NCBI RefSeq assembly: GCF_043195095.1
Contig: NZ_JBAFWN010000006.1
Source of the DNA: NCEH01 sp043195095
GTDB taxonomy: Bacteria; Pseudomonadota; Alphaproteobacteria; Rhizobiales; Xanthobacteraceae
Direction: 5' to 3' (one strand)
DNA: 64,000 nucleotides
The position numbers were made by a program, and so were the translations under genes. The notes under the pieces are model-generated. The model worked only from the letters and a program-made list of their open reading frames with translations. It was not told the DNA's origin and made no database searches. Each line of letters opens with the position of its first letter. Position 1 is the first letter of the stretch. Shown in pieces: positions 17,957 to 25,823 of the stretch.

Positions 17957-18513
17957 TGGCGAAGATTGTCCACGAGCGTGAAGATGTGCTGCCCGCCCTC
18001 GGAGAAGTGTTTCGCGAACACGGCTTCGAGGGCGCGAGCCTGGCCATCATCCAGGCCCGCACCGGGCTCGGCAAAGGCAGCCTCTATCATTTCTTCCCCA
18101 GCGGGAAGGAGGAGATGGCGAATGCCGTGCTCGCCCATGTGGACCGCTGGTTCGAGAATGAGGTCTATCGCCCCCTGCGCGAGGATGAGGACGCCGGCGC
18201 CGCCATCGCGCGGATGCTCGCCTCCACGGATGCCTATTTTCGCTCCGGCAACCGCGTGTGCGTGGTCGGCGTGTTTGCGCTCGGCGAGACCCGCGAGCGC
18301 TTCGCCTTCGCGGTTCAGGATTATTTCGTTCGCTGGCGCGAGGCCCTACGCGAGGCATTGGTGCGCGCCGGCCACCCGCCGCAAGACGCCGCGGATCTTT
18401 CGGAAGACGCGGTGCTCTCGATCCAGGGTGCCCTGGTGCTTTCCCGCGCGGTGAACGATACCGCCGTCTTCACCCGCGCCCTCGCCCGGCTGAAGACGCG
18501 CCTCGGGGTGTAG
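17956..18513 (+). CDS. TetR/AcrR family repressor
   Basis: A 185-residue regulator with an N-terminal TetR helix-turn-helix (LGEVFREHGFEGASLAIIQARTGLGKGSLYHFFPSGKEEMANAVL) and a LmrA/YxaF-like C-terminal ligand domain containing a Cys near the pocket (NRVCVVGVFALGETRERFA). It shares the TAATG junction with the DUF1348 gene and most likely represses the operon through the twin TACCAATCNGTAC sites at 17434-17465. Confidence 0.92.
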   Translation: MAKIVHEREDVLPALGEVFREHGFEGASLAIIQARTGLGKGSLYHFFPSGKEEMANAVLAHVDRWFENEVYRPLREDEDAGAAIARMLASTDAYFRSGNRVCVVGVFALGETRERFAFAVQDYFVRWREALREALVRAGHPPQDAADLSEDAVLSIQGALVLSRAVNDTAVFTRALARLKTRLGV

Positions 18514-18579
18514 ATCTGCCCCAGCGCAAGCAGCCGCAATGCTCTTGCCCGGATCGCGCGCCTGTTCCAGTGTGCCGCC

Positions 18580-20037
18580 ATGTCGAGCATCGCGCCCCCC
18601 CTCCGCCACCTCCCCGCCACCGCCGTCGCCGACGTCCTGGAGCGGATCGCCGCCCGCATCGGCGCGCGCTATGTGGTGCCGCCGGGGGCCGAGGCGGCGC
18701 CCTATCTGGTGGAGACGCGCGGCCTGTTCCAGGGCGAGGCGCCCGCCGTGCTGCGGCCGGGAACGGCGGAAGAGGTTGCCTTCTGCGTCGCCCAATGCGC
18801 CGAGGCCGGCCTACCGCTGGTGGCGCAGGGCGGCAATACCGGGGTCGTGGGCGGGCAGACGCCGTTCGGCGAAATGCTCATCTCCCTCACCCGGCTCGAC
18901 CGCATCCGCGACATCGACCCCACCGACCTGACCGCCACGGTGGAAGCCGGCTGCACGCTCCACGCGGTGCAGGAGGCGGCGCGGGCGGCGGACTGCCTGT
19001 TTCCGCTCTCCATCGCGTCGGAAGGCACCTGCCGCATCGGCGGGAATCTCGCCACCAATGCGGGCGGGGTCGCGGTGCTGCGCTATGGCAACATGCGCGA
19101 GCTGACCCTCGGCCTGGAAGTGGTGCTGCCCGACGGGCGCCTGTGGAACGGCCTCTCGCGCCTGCGCAAGGACAATACCGGCTACGATCTGCGCGACCTT
19201 TTCATCGGCTCAGAGGGCACGCTCGGCATCATCACCGCCGCGACCCTGCGCCTGTTCCCGCGCCCGCGCCAGCGCTGCACCGTTTTCATCGGTCTGCCGA
19301 GCGTGGACGCCGCGCTGGCTTTGTTCCGCCGCATGCGCGCTGTGGCCAGCGACAGCCTCACCGGCTTTGAGCTTCTCTCCGATTATTGCATCGAGACCGT
19401 GCTGAAGCATATTCCCGGCACGGTGCGCCCGCTCGGCCTGCGGCACGCCTATTACGTGCTGGCGGAACTCACCTCCACCCGGCTGGTGGACGATCTCCCC
19501 GCCCTCGCCGAAGGGGTGCTGGAGCAGGCGATGGAGGCCGGCGAGATCGAGGACGCCGTGATCGCCGCGAGCGAGGCGCAGGCGCAAGCGCTCTGGAAGC
19601 TGCGCGAAACCCTGCCCGAGGCGCAGAAGTTCGAGGGCGGCTCCATCAAGCACGATGTCTCGGTGCCGGTGTCGAAGGTGCCGGATTTCTACACCGAGGC
19701 CAGCCGGCTGTGCGAAGCGCATATGCCGGGCGTGCGGGTGTGCGGCTTCGGCCACATGGGCGACGGCAACATCCATTTCAACCTGAGCCAGCCGGTGGGC
19801 ATGGACAAGGCGGACTTCATCGCCGAATGGGAGGCATTCAATCGCCTCGTGCATGATCTCGTCGCGCAGATGGGCGGCTCGATCTCGGCCGAGCACGGCA
19901 TCGGCCTGCTCAAGCGCGAGGAATTGCGCCTCTATAAGGACCCGGTGGCGCTGGAGATGATGGCTGCAGTGAAGCGCGCGCTCGACCCGGCCGGGCTGCT
20001 GAACCCCGGCAAGGTGCTGATGCCCGGCGCGAACTGA
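18580..20037 (+). CDS. FAD-linked D-2-hydroxyacid dehydrogenase (GlcD/D2HGDH family)
   Basis: A 485-residue flavoprotein with FAD_binding_4 (residues about 50-190; QGGNTGVVGGQ, CRIGGNLATNAGG, LIGSEGTLGIIT-type motif) and the FAD-oxidase C domain (CGFGHMGDGNIHFNLS, SISAEHGIGLLKREEL). These motifs carry the metal-binding and flavin-contact residues of D-lactate, D-glycolate and D-2-hydroxyglutarate dehydrogenases; the best overall match in pattern is the D-2-hydroxyglutarate group. It is a single-subunit form, without GlcE/GlcF partners nearby. It stands alone, 66 bases after tetR on the same strand. Confidence 0.88.
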   Translation: MSSIAPPLRHLPATAVADVLERIAARIGARYVVPPGAEAAPYLVETRGLFQGEAPAVLRPGTAEEVAFCVAQCAEAGLPLVAQGGNTGVVGGQTPFGEMLISLTRLDRIRDIDPTDLTATVEAGCTLHAVQEAARAADCLFPLSIASEGTCRIGGNLATNAGGVAVLRYGNMRELTLGLEVVLPDGRLWNGLSRLRKDNTGYDLRDLFIGSEGTLGIITAATLRLFPRPRQRCTVFIGLPSVDAALALFRRMRAVASDSLTGFELLSDYCIETVLKHIPGTVRPLGLRHAYYVLAELTSTRLVDDLPALAEGVLEQAMEAGEIEDAVIAASEAQAQALWKLRETLPEAQKFEGGSIKHDVSVPVSKVPDFYTEASRLCEAHMPGVRVCGFGHMGDGNIHFNLSQPVGMDKADFIAEWEAFNRLVHDLVAQMGGSISAEHGIGLLKREELRLYKDPVALEMMAAVKRALDPAGLLNPGKVLMPGAN

Positions 20038-20070
20038 AGCCGACCTTCGCCCCCCGCCGCGCGGAAGCGT

Positions 20071-21294
20071 TCACGCGGCACGTGGCGCGCCCTTGCGCTT
20101 CACCCCGACCACGGTGACCACGGCGAGCGCCAGCGGGATCGCGGCGGCCATGAACACCACATGGTTCAAATGGTGATCCAGCAGCATGCCATAGACCACC
20201 GGGCCGATCAGCGAGCCGATGTCGTAGCCGGAATAGACCACGCCGAACACCTTGCCGGTCGAGCCGGAGGCGGCGGCGCGGCGCACCAGCACGTCGCGCG
20301 AGGGCATGGTGACGCCCACCGACGCCCCGATCAGCGTCAGCAAGCCGACGGCCGCGGCCGGCCCATAGGCCACGAAGCCGAGCAGCAGGCACATCAGCGC
20401 CGCAACCGAGAGGCCGATCATCGCCACCACGTGATGGCGGGTGATGCGGTCGGCCAGCCAGCCGCCGGCCGCGACGCCAAGCGCCTGCCCGATCTGATAG
20501 GCCGTAACGGCGAACGCGGCGATGGCGGCGGACACGCCGAAGCCTTCCTGAAACGCGGTGATGGAAAAGTTCTGCACCCCCACCAGCGACATGGCCGACA
20601 GCAGGAAATAAAGGAAGGCGAGCAGCACCACCGGCGTCATCAGAATGTGCATGAAGCTGGGCGCGGGGCCCGCGGCATGGTCCGCCCGGCGCTCGGCATG
20701 GGAGGGGGTGCGCAGCACGGAGCGGCTGCACATCAGCGCCACGGCGACGCACAGGCACGCCACGCCGAGGATGATCAGCGCGGCCCGCCATCCGTACATC
20801 AGGGCGAGTCCGCCCGAGACGATGGGCGAAAGGGCAAAGCCGATATTGCCGAAGATCACATGGGCGGCGAACGCGCGCCCGAGCCGCTTTCCGCCCACCC
20901 GGTGGCTGAGGATCGACAGGTCGGCCGGGTGATAGACGCTGTTGCCCAGCCCGGCCAGCATGGCCAGCGGCAGCATGGCGCCATAGCTCGGCGCGGCGCC
21001 GAGCGCGGCGATGGAGGCCGATTGCAGCACGATGCCGCACAGCAGCAGCCGGTCCGCGCCGAAACGGTCCACCAACACCCCGGCGAGCACCTGGCCCGCG
21101 CCGGAGAACAGATAGAAGATCGAGAGGATGAGCCCGAGCTCGGTGAACGACACGCCGAGATCATCCCGCATCACCAGGAACAGCGGGGCAAGGGCGAGCT
21201 GAAGGATGTGGCTGACGAAATGGGCGGCGCCCACGGCGCCGATGGTGGCAACTTCACCCCGGCTGATCCGGCCGGGTTCCAGGGTCGAATACAC
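20071..21294 (-). CDS. MFS transporter, Fsr-like
   Basis: A 407-residue major-facilitator protein with twelve hydrophobic segments. The motif DRFGADRLLL between segments 2 and 3 and GNSVYHPADLSILSHRV match the fosmidomycin-resistance (Fsr) branch, in which GN-x-x-YHPAD is characteristic. The start is a GTG at 21294 preceded by GAGGAG. It ends tail to tail with the FAD dehydrogenase gene and lies just upstream of the PP2C gene on the same strand reading away from it; whether it belongs to the signalling locus is uncertain. Substrate unknown. Confidence 0.85.
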   Translation of the reverse strand: MYSTLEPGRISRGEVATIGAVGAAHFVSHILQLALAPLFLVMRDDLGVSFTELGLILSIFYLFSGAGQVLAGVLVDRFGADRLLLCGIVLQSASIAALGAAPSYGAMLPLAMLAGLGNSVYHPADLSILSHRVGGKRLGRAFAAHVIFGNIGFALSPIVSGGLALMYGWRAALIILGVACLCVAVALMCSRSVLRTPSHAERRADHAAGPAPSFMHILMTPVVLLAFLYFLLSAMSLVGVQNFSITAFQEGFGVSAAIAAFAVTAYQIGQALGVAAGGWLADRITRHHVVAMIGLSVAALMCLLLGFVAYGPAAAVGLLTLIGASVGVTMPSRDVLVRRAAASGSTGKVFGVVYSGYDIGSLIGPVVYGMLLDHHLNHVVFMAAAIPLALAVVTVVGVKRKGAPRAA

Positions 21295-21357
21295 GGCGTC
21301 TCTCCTCGGCCCGCGCTTGAAGGGCGGGCTCTTCTTCTTCCGGGCGCGGACGTCCGG

Positions 21358-23406
21358 TCAGTACACCGCGCGTGATCCGCTGCCGCCGAAATAGCGCAGC
21401 GTCAGGCAGGTGATGTCGTCGGCCTGCGGGGCGCCGCGCTCGAACGCATGGATCGAGGCGAGCACGCGCTCGGCCACCTCCGGCACATGGCCGGTATTGA
21501 CGCCCTGGGACAGCAGGCTTTCCAGCCGGCCCTCGCCATAGGGCTCGTCGTCGATATCGAACGCTTCAGTCACGCCGTCGGTGAACAGGAACAGCGTGTC
21601 GCCCGGCGCGAGCTGCATTTCGTGCTCGACATAGATGAACCCCTCCAGCACCGCGACCGCCATGCCCGCCGTGCTGGGCAAGGTGGAGAGCGCCCCGTCG
21701 CGGGTGATGCGGTAGGGCAGGTTGTGGCCGGCGTTCACGAAGCTCAGGCGGCCGGTCTCCAGGTCCAGCACACCATAGAACAGGGTCACGAACAGCATCT
21801 GCTCGTTTTCCACCGCCAGAAGATCGTTGAGGCGGCGCACGCAGCCAGCGGGCGAACGCTCGAACAGCGCGGTGGAGCGCAGCAGGGTGCGGGAAATGGC
21901 CATGAACAGCGCCGCCGGCACGCCCTTGCCGGACACGTCCGCGACCACGAAGCCGAGGGTGGATTTGTCGATCAGGAAATAATCGTAGAAGTCGCCGCCC
22001 ACCTCGCGCGCCGGGGTCATGCTGCCGTCCACGGTCACGCGCGGATCGGGCGAGAATTCCTTCGGCAGGATCGCGAGTTGAACCTGCCGTGCAATCTCCA
22101 GCTCCTGCTGGAGGCCGGCCAGCTTGGTCTTGGTGATGAGGGCTTCGCGCAGTTCCACCACCATGGCGGAGAGGCGGGTGTATTGCTCCACGATGCGGCG
22201 GGAGAGATCGTGCAGCACGCGCGCCACGCGGCGCAGCTCGTCGTCATTGTCCTGCTGCTCGCCGGACTGCAGCAGCGCGAGCACCTCCTCGCGGTCGCTG
22301 GCGTCCAGCGCATCGGCAAGGGCCTTCAACTCGCGCGAGATGACGGTTTCCTGGCGCCGGCGGACCCGGTCGCGCTGGCGCCGGCTTTCGGCGAGGGCCT
22401 GCACGTTCCCGCGCAGCCCCACCACCGCCTCGGCGATGCGGCCGATCTCGTCCTTGCCGGTGCGCTCCAGCGTCACCGAGGTATCGCCGCGCGACAAGGC
22501 CTGGAGCACGTCGATGGCGTCCTCCAGCGGCCGGAAGGAATACCACAGGAAGGCGTTCACCCCGATCACGCCGATCACCAGAAGAAGGATCCCGAGCCCG
22601 ATCGCCCAGTTGCGCAGCATGCCCTGGGCGGCCCAGGCCGCCGTGGTATCCTTCAGCGAGACCAAGCCGCCGATGATGCCGCCATTGATGTCTTCCACCG
22701 GCACGTTGACCACGGAATAGGTCAAAGGCGCGAGTTCGATCCGCTCGTACAGCGCCTGGCGCGGCGCGACCACGGGCGCCGCCCGCGCCCACAGCGCGGC
22801 GTCGGTGGTGGCGGCGATCCGGTCGCGCAATGTCAGCAAGGTCGCCGCCGATTGGGTGCTGGCGGAGAAGCGCTGTACGGCGGAGGAGACGTCCCGCCCC
22901 AGCACGACCACCGCGCGCCCGGCGTTCTGGAGGGTGACCACCCGCGTCGCCACCACCATCACCTGATCGGCGGAGATCGAGCGCAGGCCGCCGATGCGCT
23001 CGCCGGCCTGCGCGCGGTCGAGGCTGCCGGCGTCGAGAATGCTGCGCCCGGCGGCGAGGCCCGCGGAAAACAGGATTTCGCGGTCGCCGGCCACCACTTC
23101 GAAGCTGAGTGCCGAATTCGAGCCGACGCCGAGATCCGACAATGCCGCCAGGATTCCCGCGCGATCGTTCAGCGACAATGCGAGCCGCACCGGGCTTGAA
23201 TCGACGATGCGGCCGAGCCGCTGGTCGAGCTCGGCCACCTGCACCGTGACGATCTCGCGCCACAGGGCCGATTGGCCGGAAATGGCGATGTCCGAGGTGC
23301 GCGCTTCCTCCAGCCGGTCGCGCACGATGGTCGCGCCCCAGAAGGTGCCCATCAGGGCCAGGAAGCCCAGGGCGACGATCAGCGTGATTCGGGTGCGCAG
23401 AAGCAT
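21358..23406 (-). CDS. Membrane RsbU-like PP2C/SpoIIE phosphatase with periplasmic sensor and HAMP
   Basis: A 682-residue protein: TM1 (8-28), a periplasmic sensor of about 235 residues, TM2 (267-288), HAMP (290-342), a coiled coil (345-445) and a SpoIIE-type PP2C domain (about 440-680). Catalytic metal sites are visible: EVGGDFYDY (468-476), VADVSGKG (488-495), FTDGVTEAFD and QADDITCLTL. Such enzymes dephosphorylate STAS-domain antagonists and release an RsbW-type partner. The likely substrate is the STAS protein encoded at 31680. Its start codon overlaps the upstream sensor gene stop (TGATG), so it is the third gene of a three-gene operon. Confidence 0.93.
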   Translation of the reverse strand: MLLRTRITLIVALGFLALMGTFWGATIVRDRLEEARTSDIAISGQSALWREIVTVQVAELDQRLGRIVDSSPVRLALSLNDRAGILAALSDLGVGSNSALSFEVVAGDREILFSAGLAAGRSILDAGSLDRAQAGERIGGLRSISADQVMVVATRVVTLQNAGRAVVVLGRDVSSAVQRFSASTQSAATLLTLRDRIAATTDAALWARAAPVVAPRQALYERIELAPLTYSVVNVPVEDINGGIIGGLVSLKDTTAAWAAQGMLRNWAIGLGILLLVIGVIGVNAFLWYSFRPLEDAIDVLQALSRGDTSVTLERTGKDEIGRIAEAVVGLRGNVQALAESRRQRDRVRRRQETVISRELKALADALDASDREEVLALLQSGEQQDNDDELRRVARVLHDLSRRIVEQYTRLSAMVVELREALITKTKLAGLQQELEIARQVQLAILPKEFSPDPRVTVDGSMTPAREVGGDFYDYFLIDKSTLGFVVADVSGKGVPAALFMAISRTLLRSTALFERSPAGCVRRLNDLLAVENEQMLFVTLFYGVLDLETGRLSFVNAGHNLPYRITRDGALSTLPSTAGMAVAVLEGFIYVEHEMQLAPGDTLFLFTDGVTEAFDIDDEPYGEGRLESLLSQGVNTGHVPEVAERVLASIHAFERGAPQADDITCLTLRYFGGSGSRAVY

Positions 23407-24236
23407 CAGGAACCGCGCCCCACCTTTGCCGCGCCGGTCGCCTTGCGCGGCATCGCCTCGCGGCGGATGCGCTCCACGTCGGCCCGCAGCCCGCCTTCAA
23501 AATCGACTGCCAGCAGTTCCTCGGCATAGGCCTGCAACGCGAGCCATTTGTCCGCCACCCGGTGGACGCCGGCACTGGTGGCCCGATAGGCGCGGGCGAT
23601 CGCGCCTTGCCCCAGGCGGGCCGCGCCGGGGCCGCTGTCGAGTTCGCCCTCGGCGTTGCGCGCGAGCGCCTGGGCGAGCCGGATGCGGCTCGTCGCCAGG
23701 GCCGAGCCGGCGAAAAACGCGCCGAACAGGCCGGCGACGACGCTGCATGCGACCACCGCGAGCGCGAGCGGCAGGTAGGAGGCCGACAGGGCGGTGCTCA
23801 AGGTGGAGGGGGCGGTGGTGACGTCCACCTGCCCGACCTGGATGCTATCCACCTGGATCGGCACCGAGACCGTTTCGCCGCCGGGGCTGGGGCCGATGGC
23901 GAAGCGCGCCTCGCGCCCGTCGGGGCCGCGCAGGACGATGCGCGAGATGCCCGGGGTCTGCGCCATGGTGGCCGAAAGATAGGCCTCGACGCCCGGAAGC
24001 AATTTCAGCGGAATGCCGAAGCGGGCGGCTTTTTCGAATTGCAACGCCAGCGCGCGGGCGACGGAGGTGCCGATCACATTGGCGTCGCGCCGCGCGGTCT
24101 CTTCCACCTTCAGCGTGAAGCCGTTGAACATCATCACCCCGGCGCCGCCGCCGAGGACGAGGGTCAGCAGGAACACGAACAGGCCCACCATGAGGCGGTC
24201 GCGCGCCATGGACATGCGCGGGGATTTAATGGGCAT
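23406..24236 (-). CDS. Two-TM periplasmic sensor module protein, no output domain
   Basis: A 276-residue protein with TM1 at about 15-38, a periplasmic domain, TM2 at about 150-175 and a short cytoplasmic helical tail (175-276) without any enzymatic or HAMP signature. The periplasmic part has RFGIPLKLLPGVEAYL (72-87), the same kernel found in the three other sensor proteins of this locus. The start at 24236 overlaps the previous gene by 11 bases; inner ATGs at 24215 and 24209 are possible. It overlaps the PP2C gene by one base. Inference: a ligand-sensing subunit that helps control the phosphatase or a transporter. Confidence 0.75.
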   Translation of the reverse strand: MPIKSPRMSMARDRLMVGLFVFLLTLVLGGGAGVMMFNGFTLKVEETARRDANVIGTSVARALALQFEKAARFGIPLKLLPGVEAYLSATMAQTPGISRIVLRGPDGREARFAIGPSPGGETVSVPIQVDSIQVGQVDVTTAPSTLSTALSASYLPLALAVVACSVVAGLFGAFFAGSALATSRIRLAQALARNAEGELDSGPGAARLGQGAIARAYRATSAGVHRVADKWLALQAYAEELLAVDFEGGLRADVERIRREAMPRKATGAAKVGRGS

Positions 24237-24972
24237 CGTCGAGCGCCCCCAATTGCGCCAATCCCCGCTCGATCCGCTGCTCGCTCTTGGTCCAGGTGTC
24301 CTTGGCCTGGACCGCCAGCAGCTCCAGCCCCTGGCCGGAGCCATCCACGCCCTCTTCCCCGCGCAGAACCCGCGCGGCGCGATCGAAGCTGCGGGTCACG
24401 GCATAGACAAAGGCGAGCGTGGAGAGCACGGCGAGAATCCCCGCGCCGGTCGCCAGGCTGGCGGAGCGCTTCAGCAGATCGAAATGCAGCGCATCGCCAC
24501 GCGCCAGCCGGGATTTGTCCGAGACGATCACCGCGATGCCGCCGGCCACGCCGAGGTCGTTCTCGAAGCGGGTTCCAAACACAGTCTCGCCGCGCGTGAC
24601 GGTCTGCCAGATGCCGTCGTCCTGAAGCTTCTGCGACCAGCTCTCGGTCACGCTCTCGCCCACCGTCCCGCGGTCGGTGCTGTAGACCGATTTGCCGGCG
24701 GCATTGAAGATCTCGATCGCGAGCACGGACGAATCACTCGCCTTCTCACGCTCGATCCGAGACTGGAGCGGCGAAATCTGGTCCAGCGCGAGTCCGATGG
24801 AAAGATTTGCCTCGGTCGTGCTGCGCAACGCCCCGAGCAGGCGCGAAACACGGGCTTCCTCGATTTCCCCATTCACCCGTTCGCCGGCAAGGAAAGCTCC
24901 GGCGGCCACCGCCGCGATGGTCAGCAGCACCGAAAAAACCACAACCAATACAAGGCGGCTCACGAATGACAT
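24226..24972 (-). CDS. Two-TM periplasmic sensor module protein, paralogue
   Basis: A 248-residue protein, first gene of the leftward operon. TM1 spans about 7-29, the periplasmic domain contains SIGLALDQISPLQ (58-70) followed by an alternating beta pattern (VLAIEIFNAAGKSVYSTDRG), TM2 is at about 172-193, and a helical cytoplasmic tail ends at 248. IFNAAGKSVYST aligns in pattern with ILDDRGTVLFSS of the divergent sensor at 25131, so the two are paralogues of sCache-like shape. No catalytic domain. Confidence 0.75.
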   Translation of the reverse strand: MSFVSRLVLVVVFSVLLTIAAVAAGAFLAGERVNGEIEEARVSRLLGALRSTTEANLSIGLALDQISPLQSRIEREKASDSSVLAIEIFNAAGKSVYSTDRGTVGESVTESWSQKLQDDGIWQTVTRGETVFGTRFENDLGVAGGIAVIVSDKSRLARGDALHFDLLKRSASLATGAGILAVLSTLAFVYAVTRSFDRAARVLRGEEGVDGSGQGLELLAVQAKDTWTKSEQRIERGLAQLGALDDAH

Positions 24973-25130
24973 GAAAAAATGCTTATACGCTGGAGACGGC
25001 GGACGTTAGCCGCCCCGGCCGCTTCAAACCAGACCTAAACTGCATCGGCGCTCAAAAAGCTTTACGGGGAAGCCTCTTCCCTTCACCCGCCCGCCCTGAC
25101 AGAGTGCAAGCGCTTCGCGGAATTGTACAA
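24973..25130. promoter_or_regulatory. Divergent promoter region of the partner-switching locus
   Basis: This 158-bp gap separates two sensor genes transcribed away from each other, so it must hold the promoters of both operons. It is less GC-rich than its surroundings near 24965-24985 and 25040-25065. I see no clear -35/-10 pair or strong palindrome. Confidence 0.4.
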
Positions 25131-25823
25131 ATGATCCGAACCACCCTGGGCCTTATCGCATTGTTCGCGATGATCGCCGCGGCCTGTGTCGCGTTCGGCG
25201 CCTATTTTTCCTACGTCACCTTGCAGAATGCGCATCGCAACGCCGTCGAGGCGCGGTTCAGCATCACGGCGGAACGCATCGCCACCACCGCCCAGTTCGC
25301 CGCCAGCCTCGGCATCGCTTTGCCGGCGCAAACCACCTTGTCCGAACTCGTGGCGCGCGAAGCCCGGCTCGATGCGGCGGTGGATTCCATCGACATCCTC
25401 GACGACCGGGGCACGGTTCTGTTCAGCAGCCAGCCCACGCGCGTCGGCGCGCCGGCCGGCGCGCTGCCGCACGCGGTGGGCCGGCGCATCGAGAACGATT
25501 TGGCCGCCGCCATCGGGCGGGTCGTGGTGCGCTATGATCCCGCCTCCATGGAGGCGGGAGCGCGGGCGCTGGCGGACGATCTTCGCACCATCGCCATTCC
25601 CACGCTGATCGGCGCGGCGCTTGCCACCATCGCCATCGGCATCCTGCTCGCGGCGGACCTGAAGCGCGCCGCCCGCCGCGCCGCCGAGCCGGAAAAATGG
25701 CCGCCCGCTGCCCGCTCCGCCCTGGCCGCCGCCCAGGCCGCGCACGCCAGCGTCATCCAGGCCGGCCGCACCGAAACCGATGCCGGGGAAGCCGGCACAC
25801 CCACGGAGCCCGCACGCTCATGA
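25131..25823 (+). CDS. Two-TM periplasmic sensor module protein, first gene of rightward operon
   Basis: A 230-residue protein: TM1 about 5-28, periplasmic domain with SLGIALPAQTTLSELV (59-74) and IDILDDRGTVLFSSQ, TM2 about 153-173, cytoplasmic tail rich in Ala/Glu. The ATG at 25131 is chosen over an in-frame GTG at 25104; neither has a good ribosome-binding site. Its stop overlaps the start of the sensor-MFS gene (ATGA). Like the two sensors on the other strand it has no output domain, which suggests it signals by contact with another membrane protein. Confidence 0.75.
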   Translation: MIRTTLGLIALFAMIAAACVAFGAYFSYVTLQNAHRNAVEARFSITAERIATTAQFAASLGIALPAQTTLSELVAREARLDAAVDSIDILDDRGTVLFSSQPTRVGAPAGALPHAVGRRIENDLAAAIGRVVVRYDPASMEAGARALADDLRTIAIPTLIGAALATIAIGILLAADLKRAARRAAEPEKWPPAARSALAAAQAAHASVIQAGRTETDAGEAGTPTEPARS